From Pontibacter anaerobius (lineage in GTDB: Bacteria > Bacteroidota > Bacteroidia > Cytophagales > Hymenobacteraceae), in contig NZ_JAPFQO010000017.1 in assembly GCF_026241195.1 (NCBI RefSeq), forward strand, positions 1 through 48,093: a DNA stretch of 48,093 nucleotides, read 5' to 3'. The translations under genes were made by a program, and so were the position numbers. Below are positions 6,763-15,651 of this stretch, in pieces. Below the pieces are notes generated by a model that was not told the origin of the DNA, did not search any database, and saw only the letters and a list, made by a program, of their open reading frames with translations. Within the stretch, counting starts at the first letter, position 1; each line of letters begins with the position of its first letter.

Positions 6763-7728
6763 CTACACCACCTGCCCTATCCCAAACAAAAGCACGAACA
6801 GTAGCGTGGTCATCGCCATTTGTTTTAGGTATGGATCCAGCTCTTTACTGGTTTGCTTGCGCCACACATTAAGGCCGTTTACCACAACCAGCGGCAGCGC
6901 AAGTATAAACAGGAACTGCCAGGGGCTCTCATAGTTCAGCAGCACATAGCCGAAGGCACTGAGCACACCGCCGGCCAGCAGCAGCAGATGGTATACGCGA
7001 GCCCTTTTCGGGCCCAGGCGCACAGGTATAGAGCGCTTGCCGGCCAGGGTATCCGAGCTAATGTCGCGGATGTTGTTTACGTTGAGCACCGCCGTGGAGA
7101 AGAAGCCGCAGATAAGCGCCGGAAGTATAACCAGTGGCTGCAGTGCCTGCGCCTGCAGAAAATAAGTGCCCAGCACGCCCACCAGTCCGAAGAAAACAAA
7201 CACGAAAATATCGCCCAGGCCGGCGTAGCCGTAGGGCTTGTCGCCGGCTGTGTAGTTGATAGCCGCCCAGATGGAAGCCAGCCCCAGCACCAGGAACGCC
7301 AAAAACAGCAGCAAGCCCTCTGCGCCGAAGGCAACCCAAAGCAACAGCAACCCAGACACCAGCGAGAGAAGGCTGAATACAGCCATGCCCTTTTTCATGT
7401 GCTCCGCCTGGATGTGTCCCGCCTGCACTGCCCGCATCGGCCCCTCGCGGTGCTCGCTATCGGCGCCGTGCTTCGAGTCGCCGTAGTCGTTGGCCAGGTT
7501 GGAGAGTATCTGCAGAAACAGCGTGGTGAGCACGCAAAGGCCAACCACCGTGGCGTCGAATACGCCGTTGGCGGCCGCCATAAAGCCGCCCATGCCAATG
7601 CAGGATAGCGCCAGCGGAAGGGTACGTGGCCTAAAAGCCGAAATCCAGGCCTTCACCAGACCTGGATTTTGGGTATTTGTGTGTTGTGATGTATTCAAAG
7701 TATAAAAACTAAATTCCGGCACAGGCAA
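6763..7728 (-). CDS. menA: 1,4-dihydroxy-2-naphthoate octaprenyltransferase
   Basis: A 321-residue UbiA-family membrane prenyltransferase that joins a polyprenyl chain to 1,4-dihydroxy-2-naphthoate in menaquinone synthesis. The first Asp-rich motif, NDYGDSKHGAD, is near residue 80; the second, NNIRDISSDTLAGKRSIPV, is near 215-235. Eight or nine hydrophobic segments are visible. Start ATG 7728 leaves a 20-residue polar tail before the conserved AFRPRTLPLAL; no other ATG fits better. It lies 31 bases downstream of the glutathione peroxidase gene on the same strand and may share its transcript. Confidence 0.93.
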   Translation of the reverse strand: MPVPEFSFYTLNTSQHTNTQNPGLVKAWISAFRPRTLPLALSCIGMGGFMAAANGVFDATVVGLCVLTTLFLQILSNLANDYGDSKHGADSEHREGPMRAVQAGHIQAEHMKKGMAVFSLLSLVSGLLLLWVAFGAEGLLLFLAFLVLGLASIWAAINYTAGDKPYGYAGLGDIFVFVFFGLVGVLGTYFLQAQALQPLVILPALICGFFSTAVLNVNNIRDISSDTLAGKRSIPVRLGPKRARVYHLLLLAGGVLSAFGYVLLNYESPWQFLFILALPLVVVNGLNVWRKQTSKELDPYLKQMAMTTLLFVLLFGIGQVV

Positions 7729-7759
7729 ACGACTGCGCCACGCAAAATCACTGTTATAC

Positions 7760-8356
7760 TTACTGCTTGATGGCGGTTAGCAATTCCTCATCCATCGGTT
7801 TTACTTTGGATGGATAAAAAGCCATCACCTTGCCGTTTTCGTCTACGAGGTACTTGCAGAAGTTCCAGCCTGGCTCCTCGTTGTTCGGGGCATTCTGCGA
7901 CAGCCAGGTATAAAGCGGGTGCTGGTCCTCCCCTTTTACAGAGATTTTATCGAACATCTGGAAGGTGACGCCATAGTTCTTCTGGCAGAAAGTGGCGATC
8001 TCCTCGTTAGAGCCTGGCTCCTGCCCCCCGAAGTTGTTAGCCGGGAAGCCAAGTATAACCACTTCGTTGCCATGCGTTTCGTGCAGCTTCTGAAGGCCTT
8101 CGTACTGCGGGGTGTAGCCGCATTCCGAGGCGGTGTTCACCAGCAGCACCTTTTTGCCTTTATACTTTGAAAAGTCAATCTCCTGCCCATCTAGCGACTC
8201 CATCTTGAAAGTATAGAAGTCGCTTGTAGTTGTTGCATTGTTTGCTGTTTCTGTAGCCATAGTTTCCGTTGATTTGGTTGCTTGATTTGGCTCTTTGCAG
8301 GCAACAAATGTTACCGCAGCGGCCATCATACTTAGGAAAGCAATTCTCTTGTTCAT
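7760..8356 (-). CDS. Glutathione peroxidase family lipoprotein
   Basis: A 198-residue thiol peroxidase that reduces hydroperoxides. The N-terminus is a lipoprotein signal ending in FVAC (Cys about 20), so the protein is probably membrane-anchored outside the cytoplasm. The GPx fold shows NTASECGYTPQYEGL with the peroxidatic Cys, FPANNFGGQEPG with the catalytic Gln, and WNFCKYLV with the Trp-Asn pair. It uses Cys rather than selenocysteine, so electrons probably come from thioredoxin. A Thr/Ala/Asn-rich linker of about 30 residues separates the lipid anchor from the enzyme. Confidence 0.9.
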   Translation of the reverse strand: MNKRIAFLSMMAAAVTFVACKEPNQATKSTETMATETANNATTTSDFYTFKMESLDGQEIDFSKYKGKKVLLVNTASECGYTPQYEGLQKLHETHGNEVVILGFPANNFGGQEPGSNEEIATFCQKNYGVTFQMFDKISVKGEDQHPLYTWLSQNAPNNEEPGWNFCKYLVDENGKVMAFYPSKVKPMDEELLTAIKQ

Positions 8357-8424
8357 TTAGGTTTGATTAACTTTTCAGTAACAGCAGTCTATACTTTTTG
8401 TTTTGGAATCTGTGTTTGTATAAA

Positions 8425-8452
8425 GCAGAGACGCAATATTTTGCGTCTCTGC
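8425..8452 (-). terminator. Hairpin after argS, related to a dispersed palindrome
   Basis: A perfect 12-bp stem (8425-8436 with 8441-8452) and a four-base TATT loop. On the minus strand it is followed by TTTATA, so it can terminate the arginase-argS transcript. The stem sequence (GCAGAGACGCAA) resembles a palindrome I have seen repeated between genes in other Bacteroidota. Confidence 0.55.
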
Positions 8453-8538
8453 CTGTGCACGCCGCATTTACGCTATCGCTATACCTGCGTTATGTGCAGA
8501 AATTCCATCAATCAATTTAATCTTTTAAATCACCGGTC

Positions 8539-10329
8539 TTACATACGCTCCGGCACCTCGATGCCCAATAGCTTCATGCTTTCGCGCACAAAGCGGGCCA
8601 CCATGGCCGACAGGGCGATACGGAAGCTACGGGCCTGCTCATCCGTCTCGTTGAAGATGGAGATCTCCTGGTAGAAACGGTTATAGGCCTTGGCCAGCTC
8701 GTAGGCGTAGTTGGCGATTACAGAAGGCGCGTACAGGTTGCCCGCCTCTCTCACCACCGCCGGGAAGTTCACCAACTGCGTGATTACCTCCTGCTCCACC
8801 TCGTGCAGGTTCTCAAAGTTATCGAAGGAGGCTGGCTCATATTTAATGCCCATCTCCCCGGCCTTGCGAAGTATGGCCGAGATACGGGCGTGCGTGTACT
8901 GCACAAACGGGCCTGTGTTGCCACGGAAGTCAATAGACTCCTGCGGGTTAAAGAGCATGCGCTTCTTCGGGTCCACTTTCAGCAGGAAGTACTTCAGAGC
9001 GCCCATGGCCAAGGTATGGTACAGCTCCTGTGCCTGCTCCGGCGTGAAGCCCTCTATCTTACCCAACTCCTCGGTTTGCTGACGGGCCGTGTCGATCATC
9101 TCCTGCACCAGCTCATCGGCATCCACCACCGTACCCTCACGCGACTTCATCTTGCCCGAAGGTAGGTCCACCATGCCGTAAGACAGGTGGTAAATGCCCT
9201 CCGCGTAAGGTTTGCCCAGCTTTTTCAGGGCCGCTTTCAGCACCTGGAAGTGGTAGTTCTGCTCGTCGGCCACCACGTACACCGACTGGTCGTACGGGAA
9301 GTCGTCATACTTGAGTTGGGCCGTGCCCAGGTCCTGCGTAATGTACACGGAGGTTCCATCGCCGCGCAGCAACAATTTCTCGTCTAGGCCTTCACCGGTC
9401 AGGTCTACCCACACAGAGCCGTTCTCCTTCTTAAAGAACACCTCTTTCAGCAGGCCTTCCTCTACCAGCTCCTTGCCTAAAGTATAGGTTCCGGACTCGT
9501 AGTAGAATTTATCGAAATCCACACCGATGGTGCGGTAGGTCTCATCAAAACCGGCGTACACCCAGCTGTTCATGGTTTTCCAAAGGCTCACCACGTGCGC
9601 GTCGCCCTGCTCCCACTTCAGCAGCATATCCTGCGCCTCCAGCATCCAAGGGGCTTTCTTCTTAGCCTCCTCCTTGTCCATACCCTGCTCCACCAGCGCA
9701 TCGATCTGCTCTTTGTAGGCCCTGTCAAACAGCACATAGTACTTGCCCACCAAATGGTCGCCCTTCAGGCCGCTGGTCTCCGGGGTCTCGTCATGGCCCA
9801 GCTTCTCATAAGCCAGCATCGATTTACAGATGTGGATGCCGCGGTCATTCACCAGGTTCACCTTCATCACCTCATGCCCGTTGGCTTTCAGGATCTCAGC
9901 TACAGAGTAGCCCAGGAAGTTGTTGCGCAGGTGACCCAGGTGCAGCGGCTTGTTAGTGTTTGGCGAGGAGTACTCCACCATCACGTTGCGACCGCTCGGC
10001 TCGGCATGGCCATAAGTTGCATCCGCCATCATGCCACGGAACAATCGCAGCCACTCCCGCTCCTCCACCTCCAGGTTCAGGAAGCCCTTCACCACGTTAA
10101 AGTCTTTGATTTCTTTTGCGTGCTCTTTCAGGTACTCGCCCAGCGCCTGGCCTATCTGCTCAGGGCCCTTGCCCACCTGCTTGGTGTAGGGGAAGGTAAC
10201 GAAGGTAAACGAGCCGGCAAACTCCTTGCGGGTAGGTTGCAGCGCTATGGAAGAGGCATCAACAGTGATTCCGAACAAGGCATGCAGCGCCTGGCTGATG
10301 CTTTGGCTAATGGCGTTTTGTAATTGCAT
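8539..10329 (-). CDS. argS: Arginyl-tRNA synthetase
   Basis: A 596-residue class Ia synthetase that charges tRNA-Arg. An N-terminal additional domain (about 1-100) is followed by the HIGH-type motif HLGHLRNN near residue 130 and the KMSKS-type motif GKMKSREG near 385. The C-terminal DALR anticodon-binding domain ends in VRESMKLLGIEVPERM, typical for the family. The start ATG overlaps the stop codon of the arginase gene by one base (TAATG), which suggests translational coupling of the two. Confidence 0.96.
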   Translation of the reverse strand: MQLQNAISQSISQALHALFGITVDASSIALQPTRKEFAGSFTFVTFPYTKQVGKGPEQIGQALGEYLKEHAKEIKDFNVVKGFLNLEVEEREWLRLFRGMMADATYGHAEPSGRNVMVEYSSPNTNKPLHLGHLRNNFLGYSVAEILKANGHEVMKVNLVNDRGIHICKSMLAYEKLGHDETPETSGLKGDHLVGKYYVLFDRAYKEQIDALVEQGMDKEEAKKKAPWMLEAQDMLLKWEQGDAHVVSLWKTMNSWVYAGFDETYRTIGVDFDKFYYESGTYTLGKELVEEGLLKEVFFKKENGSVWVDLTGEGLDEKLLLRGDGTSVYITQDLGTAQLKYDDFPYDQSVYVVADEQNYHFQVLKAALKKLGKPYAEGIYHLSYGMVDLPSGKMKSREGTVVDADELVQEMIDTARQQTEELGKIEGFTPEQAQELYHTLAMGALKYFLLKVDPKKRMLFNPQESIDFRGNTGPFVQYTHARISAILRKAGEMGIKYEPASFDNFENLHEVEQEVITQLVNFPAVVREAGNLYAPSVIANYAYELAKAYNRFYQEISIFNETDEQARSFRIALSAMVARFVRESMKLLGIEVPERM

Positions 10330-11300
10330 TACTGTATGGCTGTACTTTTAGATTCTCGGTGTAAAATGGCTTCGGTGGCGGCTTCCAGTATATCGAAGGC
10401 GTTCTCGGCCATGGTATTTTCGGTGTCCAGTGTCGGGTTGATCTCTGTCATCTCGTAACACACCACGCGTGGGTCCTGCAACAGCAGATAATTAAGCTCC
10501 TTGGCCTGCGTTACGGTGAGCCCGGTTTCCACAGGGGTGCCGGTACCTTTGGAGAACTTGGAGTCAAGGCTGTCTACGTCGAACGAGACATAGATGATAT
10601 CGCAGTCCTTCAGGCGGTCGAGCGCCTCCTGGGCTACCTGCGGGATTCCTTTCTTGTTCACCTCGTCGTAAGTAAAGTTCTTGATGCCATTTTTGGCGAT
10701 GAAGAAATCCTCCGGCTCCTCGGTGTCGCGCACCACAATGTATACCAGGTGCTCCGGCTTCAGCTTAGGCCCGTCAAAACCCAGTTTCTTAAGCGAGTTC
10801 CAGAAGAAAACGGTTTCCGGTGCCGGGTCGTTGATCTGGCGCTCCAGGTTATCCACGTTTAGGGCCATGGCCAGCGGCATGCCATGCACATTGCCCGACG
10901 GCGAAGTATAAGGCGAGTGGATATCGGCATGCGCGTCGATCCAGATTACGCCCAAAGTTTTATCCGGATAGGCGGCTTTTATACCAGCAATGGTTCCGTG
11001 TGCGTTAGAATGATCACCGGCCAGCACCAGCGGGAACATGCCCATGTTAATGGTTTGCTCTACGGTGTTGGCAATGTTCTTTTGCACGGTCAGGATGCTG
11101 TCGATGCGGTGTGCGTTCGGGAAGACATCCTTATCAAACAAAGTATAGTTCAGATCTGGTACGCTGACAGAGTTAAACCGTTTGAAGTAGTCAGAACCTT
11201 TGTCCCAGCAGGCTACGCGCAACGCTTCTATCCCCATGCTGGCCCCTCGGGTTCCGGCCCCCAGCTCAGACCTGACTTCTATCAGTTTTACTTTTTTCAT
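10329..11300 (-). CDS. rocF: Arginase family protein
   Basis: A 323-residue ureohydrolase. The Mn2+ ligands are visible: GDHSNAHG (near 115), DAHADIHSP (near 140), and SFDVDSLD (near 240). The loop SPSGNVHGMP is of the arginase type rather than the agmatinase type, so the expected reaction is arginine to ornithine and urea. ATG 11300 (MKKVKLIEVRS) was chosen over an upstream ATG because the upstream 38 residues are not family-like. It is co-transcribed with argS and diverges from an arginine decarboxylase gene, so all three use arginine. Confidence 0.88.
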   Translation of the reverse strand: MKKVKLIEVRSELGAGTRGASMGIEALRVACWDKGSDYFKRFNSVSVPDLNYTLFDKDVFPNAHRIDSILTVQKNIANTVEQTINMGMFPLVLAGDHSNAHGTIAGIKAAYPDKTLGVIWIDAHADIHSPYTSPSGNVHGMPLAMALNVDNLERQINDPAPETVFFWNSLKKLGFDGPKLKPEHLVYIVVRDTEEPEDFFIAKNGIKNFTYDEVNKKGIPQVAQEALDRLKDCDIIYVSFDVDSLDSKFSKGTGTPVETGLTVTQAKELNYLLLQDPRVVCYEMTEINPTLDTENTMAENAFDILEAATEAILHRESKSTAIQ

Positions 11301-11380
11301 AGATTTAGAACAAACTTTTTGCAAAGATGGTAAAATACGATCAATATTGCATGTTTTCTTAATTCCCCCCAACCAACAGA

Positions 11381-12775
11381 ATGGATAAATACACTGATCT
11401 GATCCACCAAACATTCGATTTCCCTACTGAAGAATTTACGGTAGAAAACAATGAGTTGCTGTTTAATGGGATTCCGTTAATGGATATCATTAAGCAATAC
11501 GGCACTCCGCTAAAACTGACTTACCTGCCTAAGATTGGCTCGCAGATACAGAAGGCCAAGCGCCTGTTCAACGAAAGTATGCAAAAGCTTGATTACAAAG
11601 GCACTTATACTTACTGCTACTGCACCAAGGCCTCTCACTTCTCTTTTGTGATGGAGGAGGCCCTGAAAAACGGCGTGCACATCGAGACTTCGTCAGGGTA
11701 TGACATGGAGATCATTAAGGCGCTCTACAAGAAGGGTAAGATCGATAAGAATACCTACATTGTGTGCAACGGCTTTAAGCGCGAGCGCTACCGCCAGCAC
11801 ATAACGGAGCACATTAACAACGGCTTCGTGAACTGTATGCCGATTCTCGACCACCTGGGCGAGATAGACTACTACAAGGAGCACGTGAAGGTGAAGGCCA
11901 AGGTGGGCATTCGCCTGGCCTCAGACGAAGAGCCGAAGTTTGAGTTTTATACGTCGCGCCTGGGTGTGCGCTACAACGATGTGATCGACCTGTATGAGCA
12001 GCAGATAAAGCCGGACGACAGGTTTGAGCTGAAGATGCTGCACTACTTCATCAACACAGGCATTAAGGATACCTCCTACTACTGGTCGGAGCTTAGCCGC
12101 TTCGTGCACAAGTATGCCGAGGTGAAGAAAGTGTGCCCTGAGCTGGACACGATCGACATCGGCGGTGGCTTTCCGATCAAAACCTCCATCCAGGCGGAGT
12201 ACGACTACCGCTACATGACCGAGGAGATCCTGCGCACCATCAAGCGCATCTGTAATGAGGAGGGCGTGCCGGAGCCGAACATCTTCACGGAGTTTGGCAT
12301 CTTTACCGTGGGCGAGAGCGCGGCCAATATCTACTCTATACTTGACGAGAAGCTGCAGAACGATAAGGAGCTGTGGTACATGATTGATGGCTCGTTTATC
12401 ACGAACCTGCCGGATGCCTGGGCCCTGAACCAGCGCTGGCCTTTATTGGCAGTGAATCATTGGGACAAGGAATACCGTAAGATACAAATAGGCGGAATGA
12501 CCTGCGATAGCCAGGATTATTACAATTCGGAAATGCACTCTTTCCAGGTATTCCTGCCAAAGATCCCGAAAGGTGAGCCGCTATACATTGGCTTCTTCCA
12601 CACGGGTGCTTACCAGGAGCAGCTGAGCGGCTACGGCGGCATCAAACACTGCCTGATTCCATCGCCACAACATATTCTGATCGATAAAGACGAGAATGGT
12701 GAGCTAAAAACCTGGCAGTTCGCCCCGGAGCAAACCAGCGAAGCGATGATGAAAATCCTGGGATACGAAGTATAG
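11381..12775 (+). CDS. speA: Arginine decarboxylase, PLP-dependent (fold III)
   Basis: A 464-residue Orn/Arg/DAP decarboxylase-2 family enzyme making agmatine for polyamine synthesis. CYCTKASH near residue 87 contains the PLP Lys; DIGGGFP near 260 is the phosphate-binding glycine loop; FGIFTVGESA near 307 and GGMTCDSQDYY near 375 (active-site Cys) follow. It is shorter than E. coli SpeA and matches the Bacteroidota type. Substrate assignment rests on family resemblance. The 80-base region shared with the divergent arginase gene must hold both promoters. Confidence 0.85.
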   Translation: MDKYTDLIHQTFDFPTEEFTVENNELLFNGIPLMDIIKQYGTPLKLTYLPKIGSQIQKAKRLFNESMQKLDYKGTYTYCYCTKASHFSFVMEEALKNGVHIETSSGYDMEIIKALYKKGKIDKNTYIVCNGFKRERYRQHITEHINNGFVNCMPILDHLGEIDYYKEHVKVKAKVGIRLASDEEPKFEFYTSRLGVRYNDVIDLYEQQIKPDDRFELKMLHYFINTGIKDTSYYWSELSRFVHKYAEVKKVCPELDTIDIGGGFPIKTSIQAEYDYRYMTEEILRTIKRICNEEGVPEPNIFTEFGIFTVGESAANIYSILDEKLQNDKELWYMIDGSFITNLPDAWALNQRWPLLAVNHWDKEYRKIQIGGMTCDSQDYYNSEMHSFQVFLPKIPKGEPLYIGFFHTGAYQEQLSGYGGIKHCLIPSPQHILIDKDENGELKTWQFAPEQTSEAMMKILGYEV

Positions 12776-12804
12776 GCAGCTCCCTATATTTTTGAAACTC
12801 TTTT

Positions 12805-12834
12805 TTTGCTTTTAAAGTATTTATACTATTTTTG
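12805..12834 (+). promoter_or_regulatory. Bacteroidota-type promoter of the small lipoprotein gene
   Basis: TTTG (12805-12808) and TATTTTTG (12827-12834) are spaced by 18 bases, matching the TTTG / TAnnTTTG sigma-A consensus of Bacteroidota. The start codon follows 27 bases later. Confidence 0.55.
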
Positions 12835-12861
12835 GTTCTAAATCCTTCAACATATACTATC

Positions 12862-13029
12862 ATGAAGAAAGTTATTCTATTAGGTAGCTTGTGCCTGGCA
12901 ATGGGCATGGCCTCTTGCAAAACGTATTGCCCGGCGTACAACTACGCAACCGTAGAGACTCCGGCACAGGAAAAAGCAGCAGTAACTGCATCAGCTAATG
13001 AAGTGGCTACTGAGAAAGCCGTTATCTAA
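12862..13029 (+). CDS. Small lipoprotein
   Basis: A 55-residue protein with a lipoprotein signal peptide ending in MASC (lipobox), followed by about 38 Ala/Glu/Thr-rich residues. The first ATG in the frame (12832) lies upstream of the probable transcription start, so ATG 12862 (MKKVILLG) is used. It has its own promoter and terminator. The function is unknown. Confidence 0.7.
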   Translation: MKKVILLGSLCLAMGMASCKTYCPAYNYATVETPAQEKAAVTASANEVATEKAVI

Positions 13030-13064
13030 CACTCCCCCACGCTTAAAGACTAAACCATACATAT

Positions 13065-13095
13065 AAAACCGGCCTTGAGTCGGTTTTTTTGTTTT
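13065..13095 (+). terminator. Rho-independent terminator after the small lipoprotein gene
   Basis: AAAACCG (13065-13071) pairs with CGGTTTT (13081-13087), followed by a T-rich tail. Confidence 0.8.
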
Positions 13096-13148
13096 TGTGG
13101 GCCCCGGTGTTCTTGCCAAAGTACAGTTTTATACTTTGGTGAAAAGGG

Positions 13149-13823
13149 TTAAAAGTACACCTCAGCCTGCAGCTTAGGCGATACCACTTTATTGGTCCCA
13201 AAGCTAATGGTTTGCAGCGTAGGCAGCTCGGCTAATTCATGCGTGAAGTCTTCCTCTTCTACCCGTGATAGCAGCTGTTCCCCATCGGTTCTGCACTCCT
13301 CGTACGCCTTTTTATACTTTGCCTTGCCAGCGGACAAGTTATAGTCGAAACTGGAAACATACTCGCAGGGCTTGCCATAATAGCTGGTGACGCCGATCAG
13401 GTAAAACGCACCATGCTGAAATCTATACTTATGGATTTCGCTCCACTTCCAGCTACTCCCGCCGGAGTGGTAGATATTCAGTACACCATTTATTATTTCC
13501 ACTAGCCCAAAAGGGTCTCTCATCATGCCACCCTCCTCACTCTTCAATATAGCATTTTCAGAGGCTTGCCATACTTCCCAGTCTTCGCCTTTCTTTTTGT
13601 AGATGTGTAACACACGTACGTAGCCTTCATCCGTTTCCCGATCTGTGTTATAAACAACCACCTTCTCCGGTATGCCGTCCCTGTCCAGGTCGCCGGCTGC
13701 TTCCCCGATTATCTCCAGGTTTTTATACTTTTCAGAAAGGTTACCAGCAGCAGCTACCTGTGCATGGCTGGGGAGGCTGCTGGACAGGAGGCAGCAGCAA
13801 AGAGGAAGTATAAACCTGTTCAT
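13149..13823 (-). CDS. Secreted protein of unknown function with a DxDxDG loop
   Basis: A 224-residue protein. ATG 13823 starts a clear signal peptide (FILPLCCCLLSSSLPSHAQ). Near residue 45, GDLDRDGIPEKVVVY has the spacing of an EF-hand-like or FG-GAP-type Ca2+-binding loop, often seen in Bacteroidota VCBS-like secreted proteins. The rest is mixed beta-rich sequence. Its start codon overlaps the stop of the DUF2071 gene (ATGA), so the two are probably translated together. Confidence 0.7.
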   Translation of the reverse strand: MNRFILPLCCCLLSSSLPSHAQVAAAGNLSEKYKNLEIIGEAAGDLDRDGIPEKVVVYNTDRETDEGYVRVLHIYKKKGEDWEVWQASENAILKSEEGGMMRDPFGLVEIINGVLNIYHSGGSSWKWSEIHKYRFQHGAFYLIGVTSYYGKPCEYVSSFDYNLSAGKAKYKKAYEECRTDGEQLLSRVEEEDFTHELAELPTLQTISFGTNKVVSPKLQAEVYF

Positions 13824-14572
13824 ACTTTCTTTGAGAGTTTTGCAGCTTTTTGGGCAAGCCGCTGGTCTATACATTGCTTATTCTCGACGGTAATTTCAGA
13901 ACCTTCTGCCAGCATTACCGATGCCGGCTCCTGGTTGTTCAGGAAGCTAAAACCTTGGCCGTATACTTCCCCAAAATCAACCGTAATAGTATAATCCAGC
14001 ACAGTGTAGGCATTCCACCTTGGGTGCGTCACCTCGTACTCGTTTGTCCTGGTGTCGCTAACCCTGGCGTAGCCCCAGTAGTGCTCGGTTATAAACTCTG
14101 TTTCGCTGCCTGTGGCAATCGCTGTGGCCTCTTTGCTTGCCCTAACGCTAAAAGTCTGCCACCGGGAGTTATTTCTCCAGCTGTACGCCACCAGCCGCTC
14201 GCCCTCCGTTTCCTCCCAACGGTGCTTCATGGGCATCGTCTCGTAGTTCTCGTTGTAGATGGTGTTGGCCACGAAGGTTAAGGCCGGCTTCGGCACAATC
14301 TCCTTGATGAACACCACGCCCCGCTTCCACTCGCCCCGCTCCAGCCGCTTTACATAAAACCGCAGGTTCACCTCCTCAAAATTCACATGGAACGGGATTC
14401 TGCAGTTCAGCAAACGGGTGTTCACAAACATAAAGCCCACCAGGCTCGCATAGCACCTACCGTTCCAGAGGTCCAGTTCGGTGCCGTACGGGAGGTATCC
14501 GGCTAAGAGCGAAGGATCCACTTTATAGTTTGCAATCGCCAGCTTTCGCCATTCTGCTTTCAGGAAGCTCAT
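13820..14572 (-). CDS. DUF2071 (YqjF-like) family protein
   Basis: A 250-residue protein matching the YqjF/DUF2071 family, which has an acetoacetate-decarboxylase-like fold. Features are LLAGYLPYGTELDLWNGRCY near the N-terminus, then VGFMFVNTRLL and the FHVNFEEVNLRFYVKR segment. The biochemical role of the family is not known. No signal peptide or membrane segment is present. It overlaps the following secreted-protein gene by four bases. Confidence 0.85.
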   Translation of the reverse strand: MSFLKAEWRKLAIANYKVDPSLLAGYLPYGTELDLWNGRCYASLVGFMFVNTRLLNCRIPFHVNFEEVNLRFYVKRLERGEWKRGVVFIKEIVPKPALTFVANTIYNENYETMPMKHRWEETEGERLVAYSWRNNSRWQTFSVRASKEATAIATGSETEFITEHYWGYARVSDTRTNEYEVTHPRWNAYTVLDYTITVDFGEVYGQGFSFLNNQEPASVMLAEGSEITVENKQCIDQRLAQKAAKLSKKV

Positions 14573-14745
14573 AGGTTTGTGCTAAGTGTTATCTGGATAA
14601 TTAGTAATTAGCTGCTAGAGCCTTTGCTTTAAACTGTTGCCTGTTTTCCTGCTGTTTTCTGTTGGTTCAGACTTTTCTCGGTGTGGGAGACGTCAATCAC
14701 AAGCTGCAAACGACGCTACGCCGAATATGGAGCAGGTGCCGTGTG

Positions 14746-15561
14746 CTACTTGTTGTGGTTCTTTGCTTCTTTAACATAGAAATCAACAAGCTTCTTCGAT
14801 TCGTCGGTTGTTAAAATACAGCCATACATTGTTTGTGTCTGCGGAAGCTCTGCGTATATTGTTTTGATTCTGTTTTCTATCTCAGTTTTATACTTCTCAA
14901 GTTTTATGGGTTTCCTATAGTAATATTCAGCAGCTGTCAGCCTTGTTGCTGGGTTTTTACTGTAGAGTAACATGAGGTAATCTTCGGGGGTAAGCTTGCT
15001 TTGCACAAAATTGAAGGCGGCTCTGTTATCTAGTATACTTGAAGCTTCTCCACCACGAAGCCCATAAACTACTCCAGAGAATGGGGTCATAAGATAAGCC
15101 AAAGCTCTTGTGGATGGCTCTCTGGTAAAGTTATCCAGTGGTTTCGCCATTTCTTTAAAGTTGAAGTACAGGTCTTGAGCCTTATCGTTCTCGTCGAACC
15201 GGTAAAGGGCAGAGTAAAGTCTCTTGTACCTTTGCGTTAACCTGCCATCCCTAGGCATTTGAGGACTGAGCCTATAGCTTACCAACTTATCCTGAAAGTA
15301 AATTAGTTGATAAAATACAGTTACATAACCTTTGCCCATACTTCCTTCAATTGAAAAGTAACCAAAACCTAAGTCATCCCTTAGTTTCTTATCAGGTTGT
15401 AAGTATGCTTCTATCTTGAGCGGGTTCGCTTTGTAAGCTGTTATATAGCTGGAAATGAAAACAGAATCTTCCTTTACCCAAGACTCTTCTATTTTATCAT
15501 CTTGAGCATATACCATAGGGATTGCAAGCAGAAGGGCAAATATTAAGAAGAGTGTTTTCAT
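14746..15561 (-). CDS. Secreted hypothetical protein (cassette-like gene)
   Basis: A 271-residue protein with a signal peptide (LFLIFALLLAIPMVYAQ) after ATG 15561; the longer frame from 15615 runs into the attC-like spacer and is not used. The mature part is charged, with a long helical stretch and a single Cys near the C-terminus (YGCILTT). No family is recognised. It is less GC-rich than the genes on its right and lies downstream of another such gene across an attC-like spacer. Confidence 0.65.
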   Translation of the reverse strand: MKTLFLIFALLLAIPMVYAQDDKIEESWVKEDSVFISSYITAYKANPLKIEAYLQPDKKLRDDLGFGYFSIEGSMGKGYVTVFYQLIYFQDKLVSYRLSPQMPRDGRLTQRYKRLYSALYRFDENDKAQDLYFNFKEMAKPLDNFTREPSTRALAYLMTPFSGVVYGLRGGEASSILDNRAAFNFVQSKLTPEDYLMLLYSKNPATRLTAAEYYYRKPIKLEKYKTEIENRIKTIYAELPQTQTMYGCILTTDESKKLVDFYVKEAKNHNK

Positions 15562-15651
15562 AAGTTGTAGTGCAACGGTGTTTGTGCAGCCGATGGGCGA
15601 AGCGAAGACGAGCATAAGTTCTGCGCCTTGTTGGCGGCTGCTATTCTTATT
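15562..15651 (-). repeat. attC-like spacer on the minus strand
   Basis: Read on the minus strand, the spacer starts with GCCAACAAGGCGCAG and ends with ACCGTTGCAC just before the next start codon. Both ends resemble the spacer at 968-1034. GCAGCCG (15586-15592) pairs with CGGCTGC (15635-15641). The core matches to RYYYAAC and GTTRRRY are imperfect. Confidence 0.4.

Noticed and set aside
6853..7608. 251-codon plus-strand ORF opposite menA
   Set aside because: His/Gln-rich antisense of the clear menA membrane protein; no domain.
9595..10323. 242-codon plus-strand ORF opposite argS
   Set aside because: Leu/His/Gln-rich antisense translation of argS codons; no domain or start signal.
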